Origin: CAWVWF01 sp963933885
GTDB lineage: Bacteria; Bacteroidota; Bacteroidia; Flavobacteriales_C; GCA-002722245
DNA length: 21,271 nt
NCBI GenBank assembly: GCA_963933885.1
Contig: CAWVWF010000038.1
Location: 1-21,271, forward strand
Reading direction: 5' to 3'
In this document: piece after piece, positions 16,156 to 21,271 of the stretch
How the letters are laid out: the number at the start of each line of letters is the position of its first letter
How positions within the stretch are numbered: the stretch's first letter is position 1
Position numbers and translations under genes: made by a program
Notes under the pieces: model-generated
What the model was told of the DNA's origin: nothing
The model's database searches: none
What the model saw: the letters and a program-made list of their open reading frames with translations, nothing else

Positions 16156-16773
16156 TTAATCTTCATAAGGGTCCATTATTCCATTTGGGTTATGTTTCTC
16201 TTTCTTTGAAAGCTGACCTTTATTAAAGCCCACCGCCACTTCATTTGAGTAAATATACTTTTCTGGTGCGATCATCAAACGGTAACGAAGTTTCGATTTT
16301 ATTTTCCCAGTAAACTTTGGAACATTAAATTCCCAAAACTCATTCTGTTTTAAAAACAAATTATGATAACTGTTCCCGCACCAACTTCTTGGTAAGAACT
16401 CAATGGGTCTCCATTTTCTTCTGTGAAAAACTTCTGCAACAACATAAAGTCTGCTATCCGAAGCTTCAAGCTTAACGATTGTATCAGTGTTATTCCCTAT
16501 ATAAAACTTGTAGCCGTTATATTTTTCTCCAAATGTGATCAACTCAGTCGTATCAATTTTTAGGAAAAGGTTCTTTTTTACGACAAGCTTAACATTTTGA
16601 GTTTTTGGTGAATTATCTGAACTGGCATAACCACCGTAAGAAGTTGAATCAAAAATGCTTGTGTTTGCATAAACACTCCCTCTAAGCATATAGTTAATAT
16701 CAACGTCTGTATTATCTTGGGCGAAAGAAAATACACTAATGATTGAGCATAAAATTACTAATGATTTCTTCAT
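16156..16773 (-). CDS. Secreted protein of unknown function
   Basis: From the ATG at 16773 this is 205 residues: a clear signal peptide (MKKSLVILCSIISVFSFAQ) and a soluble domain. An ATG at 16806 would put 11 extra residues before the signal and is less likely. The mature part shows strands (LVVKKNLFLKIDTTELITFG), a FYIGNNTDTIVKLEASDSRL segment and two central aromatic patches (RRKWRPIEFLPRSWCG; FWEFNVPKF). This suggests a beta-sandwich adaptor-like domain. I do not recognise a family. It leads a short run with the small secreted protein, the TIMP-like protein and the regulator. Confidence 0.6.
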   Translation of the reverse strand: MKKSLVILCSIISVFSFAQDNTDVDINYMLRGSVYANTSIFDSTSYGGYASSDNSPKTQNVKLVVKKNLFLKIDTTELITFGEKYNGYKFYIGNNTDTIVKLEASDSRLYVVAEVFHRRKWRPIEFLPRSWCGNSYHNLFLKQNEFWEFNVPKFTGKIKSKLRYRLMIAPEKYIYSNEVAVGFNKGQLSKKEKHNPNGIMDPYED

Positions 16774-16840
16774 AGTTATTGGTTGCTTTAAGTTACTGAT
16801 AAGCATAACACAAAATTGTAATTACGTTACCTCATTGTTA

Positions 16841-18154
16841 CTACTTTATCAGCTTATCGATCCTCATAAATACATCCCAATATTTCGCTTTAGTCATGCC
16901 CGACCAATGGATTTCATAATAACGATATTGATAGGTTTGAATTTGACATACGATAATGGTAAGTGCGGTAGCCAATAAAAACAAACGACTCCATTTTTTT
17001 ACATTGATCTCTTTCAACGCAATCCCCATTAAAATCATAAATATCGAAATGTATTCTACATACACCCTGGATGAAAAACTTCCACCATACCACCAGTTCC
17101 ACCATGATGAAAAAACGTAAGTGATAATAGCAAAAAATCCAAACCAAGTATAAAATTTATACCTCGATGATTTCCATAAAAACCAGCCTCCAAACAAAGA
17201 CAATAATAAGAGTGGCGTGTAAAGAAATAGTCCTTTTTTATAACTGAATAAGATGTCGAATATATGTGGCGACAAGAAATTGAAGCCTTCATTTCCGTAT
17301 GAATAGGTAAAGAAACTTCCAGTTGAAATTTTATAAATAATAAGCTGAATAGATACAATTGCTATGAGGGAACAAAAACTCAATAACAACCATAGTTTAT
17401 TTTCAAACAATTTGAAAAATCCTTTTTTGAGCGCATCGTAATTTCCCGCTGCAAAAGGAAGGACAAAAACAACTAACCCATTCACTGGTCTGATCAGAAT
17501 TATAACCCCTAACAACAAAGCTAACTTAAGTATGTTTTTCTTTTGCAAATTAGAAAAATACTGAAGGGCATAATAAAAGAACATAGCAATAAAGCCAAAG
17601 GAATAAGCATGCGACATTCCGCTTTCTCCTACCACATAATAAAATAAATTAGTCCCAAATAGACTAGCAAACATAGTAATGGCTCTGTGTCTCTCGCTAA
17701 TCTCATATTTCTTCATTGAAGCATTTAGGTAAATCAACCCGAGCAGCAGGTAAAACACGGCTCCTATATTAATTAATATTGGGTACAATTTGGAATACCT
17801 ATCGGTTTCGTAATCCAATAAATAACTAGACATGTGCGCTACCAAAAAGAAAGGCAATTCTGCCAAGGCAGTACCGCAATAATATTTATTTATGATCTTC
17901 CCGTTTGAGCTAGAGCGATAGTTATAAAACAGGTTTTTATTGTAATATTTATCCTTTTCAATCTCATCAAAAAAACCGAAATTTAAATCATCATAAATCA
18001 CCACAGCAGGTAAATAAGCGTAATATCCTTTAGCATCAGCTTCAAGAATTCCTTTCCAGTGATTTCTAGACCAGTTCAGGTTTGAAGAAACAATAGTCAC
18101 TATCAAGATGATTACGCCTATTGTTATGTTCGAAGTAGTTAATTTTGATTTCAT
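16841..18154 (-). CDS. GT-C-like multipass membrane glycosyltransferase candidate
   Basis: The 437-residue polytopic protein has about ten hydrophobic segments. After the first one comes LEADAKGYYAYLPA (38-51), where the Asp (D40) in the first outer loop matches the catalytic-Asp position of GT-C fold glycosyltransferases. Near residue 345, SSWWNWWYGGSFSSRVYVEY resembles the W..WWGG..FG.R motif of PMT/ArnT-like and related membrane proteins. Such enzymes move sugars from polyprenyl-phosphate donors at the outer face of the inner membrane. No polysaccharide operon is adjacent, so the acceptor is unknown. It begins 10 bases after the small cytoplasmic protein gene, suggesting one transcript. 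Confidence 0.65.
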   Translation of the reverse strand: MKSKLTTSNITIGVIILIVTIVSSNLNWSRNHWKGILEADAKGYYAYLPAVVIYDDLNFGFFDEIEKDKYYNKNLFYNYRSSSNGKIINKYYCGTALAELPFFLVAHMSSYLLDYETDRYSKLYPILINIGAVFYLLLGLIYLNASMKKYEISERHRAITMFASLFGTNLFYYVVGESGMSHAYSFGFIAMFFYYALQYFSNLQKKNILKLALLLGVIILIRPVNGLVVFVLPFAAGNYDALKKGFFKLFENKLWLLLSFCSLIAIVSIQLIIYKISTGSFFTYSYGNEGFNFLSPHIFDILFSYKKGLFLYTPLLLLSLFGGWFLWKSSRYKFYTWFGFFAIITYVFSSWWNWWYGGSFSSRVYVEYISIFMILMGIALKEINVKKWSRLFLLATALTIIVCQIQTYQYRYYEIHWSGMTKAKYWDVFMRIDKLIK

Positions 18155-18164
18155 TGTTTAAAAA

Positions 18165-18524
18165 TTAAGCTTCGTTCATAAATTCTTCAAGTAATTCATA
18201 GAATCTTCTAATCGATTTTTCGTGCTGCTCTTTAATCACATTTAAATCATAATCCTCCCAACTCATGTTCTTCGGGTCCAAATCAATCGATAATGCTACA
18301 ATCATATTATGCCATCCAGCTGTTGATTCTGAAAACCCAAATTTATCAGCAATCCAATCATGAAAATTTGGTGATTGTTCATCTCTTGACGCGACAAGTC
18401 CATGTTCAGAAAGAGCAAAGTCATACCCTCCTAAAAAAGTCCTTATACTTTTCAAAGTAAGCTCTTCAATCCACATTCCCGGACGAGCTTCCATTTTTTT
18501 TAAAAGAGGGTAAAATGTCTTCAT
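18165..18524 (-). CDS. Small cytoplasmic protein with RPGMW motif
   Basis: The 119-residue soluble protein begins with FYPLLKKMEARPGMWIEE (4-21), followed by SIRTFLGGYDFAL (26-38), FHDWIADKFGF (54-64) and a helical end (YELLEEFMNEA). This general pattern, an RPGMY/W turn, a long helix with GY, and an F..WI..KF helix, occurs in uncharacterised bacterial proteins that I associate loosely with immunity-like families. I cannot confirm that. It has no secretion or membrane signal. No toxin gene is beside it. It precedes the GT-C-like gene by 10 bases. Confidence 0.55.
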   Translation of the reverse strand: MKTFYPLLKKMEARPGMWIEELTLKSIRTFLGGYDFALSEHGLVASRDEQSPNFHDWIADKFGFSESTAGWHNMIVALSIDLDPKNMSWEDYDLNVIKEQHEKSIRRFYELLEEFMNEA

Positions 18525-18582
18525 AAGAATTTGAAGGTTGAAGTTAATAAAAACAGGTCTATTTGTAAAACACTCCTTTAGA

Positions 18583-19125
18583 TTATTCCTGTATCAAACA
18601 CTTCATAATTTGACGCTTAATTTTCAGTTTTTGGTAAGGCGTATATCCAAAAGTATTCTGTGGCCTTCCTTTACCAGTGTCTTTAATTCTTACATTATAA
18701 AGTATTTGATTTTCATCTGCTATTAAAACAAGCTTACAGCCACCATTCATCCAAGAAGGGATATGAAATTCAAAATAGTTCTCTTTACAATGAACAAGCT
18801 CTAAATTTTCCATTTCCATCAGTTGAACTATTATCCCAATATTAGAGTCTTCAGAAAGTCCTGTTTCTATCTTTTTAAGATTTTTTTCACTGTACTTCTT
18901 CCACAGATTATAAATCAACCAAAATCCAGAAATTTTTAATAGAATAAACATCGATTCTGTAGTAGAAGAAGTCTCTGTTTCTTCTACAAAAAAAGCTATA
19001 AAACCGAACAATAAAACAAAAACAATTGGAAGAATATTTCCAATGAAGTTAATTCCAAATCCATCCAGTTCATCTGATGGCAATTTATTTTCTTCTATAA
19101 TTTTTTGTATTTCCTCTTCAGTCAT
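18583..19125 (-). CDS. Hypothetical two-TM membrane protein
   Basis: From the ATG at 19125 this gives 180 residues. An acidic N-terminus (MTEEEIQKIIEENKLP) precedes two membrane segments (about 29-47 and 59-73). A soluble domain follows, with FEFHIPSWMNGGCKLVLIAD near 127-146 and a basic end. A longer frame to 19206 exists, but it would overlap the upstream gene by 65 bases and its extra residues look like another frame of that gene, so I reject it. No family was recognised. It follows the upstream secreted-protein gene by 16 bases. Confidence 0.55.
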   Translation of the reverse strand: MTEEEIQKIIEENKLPSDELDGFGINFIGNILPIVFVLLFGFIAFFVEETETSSTTESMFILLKISGFWLIYNLWKKYSEKNLKKIETGLSEDSNIGIIVQLMEMENLELVHCKENYFEFHIPSWMNGGCKLVLIADENQILYNVRIKDTGKGRPQNTFGYTPYQKLKIKRQIMKCLIQE

Positions 19126-19141
19126 TTTTTTAGTTAAAAAG

Positions 19142-19531
19142 TTATTTCTTCGTAAGCTGCCCCCAACCACCGAAGTCGCAATTAAAATAATCCCCAATCG
19201 AATCAATTTCTAAAATCCAATTGTCAATTGTTGCTTTCTCCATTTTTATTTTTTCTAGTGTTTCACCATTAACTCCCCATAGGTCTTTCTTGTATTCTAC
19301 AATTTTCAAAGAGGAATACATTTCAGTATTCATTAATGAATCTTTTAGTAAAATCGCATCGCTATTTAACAATGCATAAAAATAAAAATCTAATTTTTTT
19401 TCAGTTTCATCAGACAAGCTCAACATAATTTCATTCGCTTTATCGAGCGTCATTACAGAATCGTTATTCTCTTGAGCTTTGGAAGTCCAAGAGCAAACCA
19501 ATAAAATTATGATGTAGAAAAATCGATTCAT
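19142..19531 (-). CDS. Small secreted protein
   Basis: The 129-residue protein has a signal peptide (MNRFFYIIILLVCSWTSKAQ, 1-20) and an acidic, mostly helical mature part (DKANEIMLSLSDETEKKLDF) ending in FGGWGQLTKK. No family was recognised. It is 47 bases from the MFS transporter gene and 16 from the next membrane protein gene, all on the minus strand. It may act with the two-TM protein in the envelope, judged only by position. Confidence 0.5.
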   Translation of the reverse strand: MNRFFYIIILLVCSWTSKAQENNDSVMTLDKANEIMLSLSDETEKKLDFYFYALLNSDAILLKDSLMNTEMYSSLKIVEYKKDLWGVNGETLEKIKMEKATIDNWILEIDSIGDYFNCDFGGWGQLTKK

Positions 19532-19578
19532 TTATAGTGGTTATAATCCAAGGCAAATTTAAATGCTCCTAAACAATT

Positions 19579-20778
19579 TCAATCGGCAATATTAAGCTTT
19601 GAATCATGCTTGTTTTTCAAAGCAATCAAGCCTAATAATGGACCAAGAGCTAAGACGATATAAATACTATTAGAATCTGTTAGTGCTTGCAATCCTGTTA
19701 TCAATTGAATGCTAATTATTGTAATAGAAAAACCAATACAGTTCACTATCGTGAGTGCAGTCCCTATAATTTCACTTGGTGCACTTTTAGCCACCATTGT
19801 TGAGAAAAGTGGTGAATCGGCAATAACCACCATTCCCCAAAACATTAGAAAAGTAAGGAAGGCGATTTCCGAATCGATTAAAAACATAAAAGGGGAAAGC
19901 AAACAACATATCAGGGAGAGTGACAATGCTCCAAAAGCTGTTTTTTTAGTTCCTAAAATCAATGATAGATAACCTCCTATTACACATGCCAAACCTCCTA
20001 CAGCTATAATAATAAACGACCATAATGAGATGTCAAATTCAACTTGAGGATGTACTTCTAAATAGGTAGATAAAATAACTGGTACAAAAGCCCAAAACGT
20101 GTACAGTTCCCACATATGTCCGAAATACCCAAATGCTGAAGATCGAAATTCTAGATGCTTAAACACTTTTGAAAATGCCAATAGATTTACCGTTTTACCA
20201 GCTTTTCTAAATGGACCATCAGGTACTAAACTAACCATCAACAATCCACCTAATACAGACAATGAAGAAGTAGCTATTAATACTGATTTCCACGGAAATT
20301 CCTCCGTCAGGTTTTTTAACAAATGAGGAAGTGCAGTTCCAATTACCAAAGCACCCACCAAATATCCTAATGATTTCCCGAGTCCTTTCTCAAAATAATC
20401 TGCAGCAATTTTCATCCCTATTGGGTATATTCCTGCTAAGAAAAACCCTGTTAGAAATCGTAGCGAAAGTAAACTCAACAAAGTATTCCCATCATAGATA
20501 GTCCCTAAATTAAATAGAGCGCCAATAACTGCACAAACAAAAAATACTTTCGAAGGCGAAAAACGATCTGCAATTGTAAACATAGCAAAGCATAACGTTC
20601 CGATTATAAATCCAAATTGAACTGCTGATGTTAAATGTCCTAAAGCTGTATGCTCTAAGTTAAAGCTGGTAGCTAAATCTCCGATAACTCCGTTTCCTGC
20701 AAACCATAATGAGGTACAACAGAATTGGGAGATTACTATTATTGGTAGTATTAACTTGGATTGTCTTTTCTTCATCAC
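19579..20778 (-). CDS. MFS transporter
   Basis: This 399-residue protein is a major facilitator superfamily member with about twelve hydrophobic segments, divided by a central loop near residues 180-205 (PDGPFRKAGKTVN). The first helix ends in SLWFAGNGVIGDL. Helices 4-5 contain RFLTGFFLAGIYPIGMKIAADYF, a pattern found in CynX/NimT-type and related nitrate/cyanate-like MFS branches, so the substrate remains open. The length is typical of the superfamily. Upstream lies a repeat region whose proximal copy ends about 25 bases before the ATG, so the transporter promoter may lie in or near that repeat. The first or second ATG (20778 or 20775) could be used. Confidence 0.85.
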   Translation of the reverse strand: MMKKRQSKLILPIIVISQFCCTSLWFAGNGVIGDLATSFNLEHTALGHLTSAVQFGFIIGTLCFAMFTIADRFSPSKVFFVCAVIGALFNLGTIYDGNTLLSLLSLRFLTGFFLAGIYPIGMKIAADYFEKGLGKSLGYLVGALVIGTALPHLLKNLTEEFPWKSVLIATSSLSVLGGLLMVSLVPDGPFRKAGKTVNLLAFSKVFKHLEFRSSAFGYFGHMWELYTFWAFVPVILSTYLEVHPQVEFDISLWSFIIIAVGGLACVIGGYLSLILGTKKTAFGALSLSLICCLLSPFMFLIDSEIAFLTFLMFWGMVVIADSPLFSTMVAKSAPSEIIGTALTIVNCIGFSITIISIQLITGLQALTDSNSIYIVLALGPLLGLIALKNKHDSKLNIAD

Positions 20779-20802
20779 AACTTTTTAATCTAGGTACTCC
20801 AC

Positions 20803-20866
20803 GTACTTTTTGATTTATAATCTAAAAGATAAACTATCCGATTTGTAATCGGTGTTCATCAAACAC
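20803..20866. repeat. Direct repeat copy 1 with two GATT-N3-AATC palindromes
   Basis: Matches copy 2 at 21144-21207 in 56 of 64 positions by manual count. It contains CCGATT-TGT-AATCGG (20838-20852) and a second palindrome with a GATT-TAT-AATC core inside T/A runs (20807-20827). In both palindromes the stem is kept between copies while the 3-base loop differs, pointing to a structured repeat. Confidence 0.8.
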
Positions 20867-20938
20867 TTAATTATCAAGAAAAATACTAGTTTCATCTTGC
20901 TCATAATTGCATATTGCATTGGCGTTAAATATATAATA

Positions 20939-21145
20939 TTAGCACCAAACGAGTATAAATGGGAAGAGTAAATAGAAGAATACCTCAACTGAAATAGACC
21001 ATGATGGGAAGTTGATTTCCAAACATGAACCTGGCAACCATGCATGAAGTGAGAGGAGTTGTAAGAGTACACTTTCCCCTCTAGGATATGCACTGTTAAA
21101 GATCATTCCTAAAACTAAAGTAGCTAGAAATGCCCATTTTCTAGT
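20939..21145 (-). pseudogene. Acyltransferase-3 (OafA-like) gene fragment
   Basis: An unannotated 68-residue stretch, open from 21145 to a stop at 20939, reads as the middle of an acyltransferase-3 membrane protein. It starts TRKWAFLATLVLGMIF and continues LLQLLSLHAWLPGS, then NFPSWSISVEVFFYLLFPF. The WS-SVE-FY-FP pattern is the family hallmark near a membrane helix. Intact members are 330-400 residues with about ten helices; here neither the N-terminal catalytic His region nor the C-terminal helices are present. It lies exactly between the two direct repeats, with repeat copy 2 touching its upstream end. It is therefore a remnant, probably left by insertion/deletion at the repeats, and should not make a working enzyme. 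Confidence 0.75.
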
Positions 21146-21269
21146 ACTTTTTGATTTTCAATCTAAAAGGTAAACTATCCGATTTATAATCGGTTTTCAA
21201 TAAAGACACATGATCTCCGATTACTCCCGAGTGAAACGAAAAAATGATTCCCGTAATTAATACAATTGA
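21141..21269 (-). other. Open frame running off the right edge, probably a gene remnant
   Basis: On the minus strand 42 residues are open from the window edge to a stop at 21141. A hydrophobic stretch (SIVLITGIIFSF) is followed by HSGVIGDHVSLLKT, and the last 18 or so residues are encoded by repeat copy 2. GVIGD also occurs near the start of the MFS protein at 19579-20778, so this may be the start region of a broken transporter gene or an unrelated membrane gene ending in the repeat. It cannot be decided from the window. Confidence 0.3.
21144..21207. repeat. Direct repeat copy 2 with two GATT-N3-AATC palindromes
   Basis: Copy of 20803-20866 displaced by 341 bases. It holds CCGATT-TAT-AATCGG (21179-21193) and a GATT-TTC-AATC core within T/A runs (21148-21168). 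It abuts the acyltransferase fragment. Confidence 0.8.
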
Positions 21270-21271
21270 AT

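Noticed and set aside
19126..19206. N-terminal extension of the two-TM protein gene to 19206
   Set aside because: It overlaps the upstream secreted-protein gene by 65 bases, and the start at 19125 gives a clean N-terminus and a 16-base gap.
20815..21093. A 92-codon minus-strand frame with an ATG
   Set aside because: It runs through the acyltransferase remnant in a different frame and ends in repeat copy 1. Its composition is not protein-like; the acyltransferase frame explains the DNA better.
1..21271. tRNA, rRNA, riboswitch, CRISPR array or intact insertion sequence
   Set aside because: No cloverleaf, rRNA signature, regularly spaced array or transposase motif was found by eye on either strand.

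Overview
The window (21,271 bases, AT-rich) looks like chromosomal DNA of a Bacteroidota member, most likely order Flavobacteriales. The clearest sign is a secreted protein ending in the gliding-motility/CHU_C type B sorting domain of the type IX secretion system (9146-10933). Supporting signs are weak Shine-Dalgarno sequences, a StlD/DarB-like ketosynthase, and many short secreted or lipoprotein genes of types common in that phylum. No rRNA, tRNA, CRISPR array, intact transposase or phage gene was seen.

Layout. Left edge to 2266 (+): the 3' part of a large gene open to the window edge, with a CAP/SCP domain joined to an OmpA-like region. 2392-6568 (+): a tight four-gene operon encoding a sterol-desaturase-type di-iron hydroxylase, a StlD/DarB-like ketosynthase fused to a heme-oxygenase-like (HDO) metal-binding domain, a 298-residue protein of unknown function, and a small membrane protein. 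This operon is the strongest candidate for an undescribed lipid or polyketide-like pathway. 6589-8253 (-): two membrane proteins and a lipoprotein in one operon, convergent with the first. 8285-8845 (-): a RibD/dihydrofolate-reductase-like enzyme. 9146-10933 (-): the T9SS substrate. 11080-13410 (-): a frameshifted membrane gene, a Coq4-family protein, a small unknown protein and a CPBP-family intramembrane protease. 13586-14368 (-): a fatty acid desaturase. 14455-16773 (-): a 4-TM protein, a Crp/Fnr-type regulator, a TIMP-like secreted protein and two more secreted proteins, closely packed. 16841-18524 (-): a GT-C-like multipass membrane protein behind a small cytoplasmic protein. 18583-19531 (-): two small membrane or secreted proteins. 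19579-20778 (-): an MFS transporter.

Right edge (20779-21271): a decayed region. Two copies of a roughly 64-base direct repeat, each carrying two GATT-N3-AATC palindromes, flank a 69-codon remnant of an acyltransferase-3 (OafA-like) gene. A further broken reading frame runs off the window.

How the genes may work together: three enzymes act, or probably act, on acyl chains (the ketosynthase-HDO fusion, the FA-hydroxylase-like protein and the separate fatty acid desaturase). Only the first two share an operon. Their product cannot be read from sequence, and no aromatase (DarA), acyl carrier protein or thioesterase gene is visible beside them.
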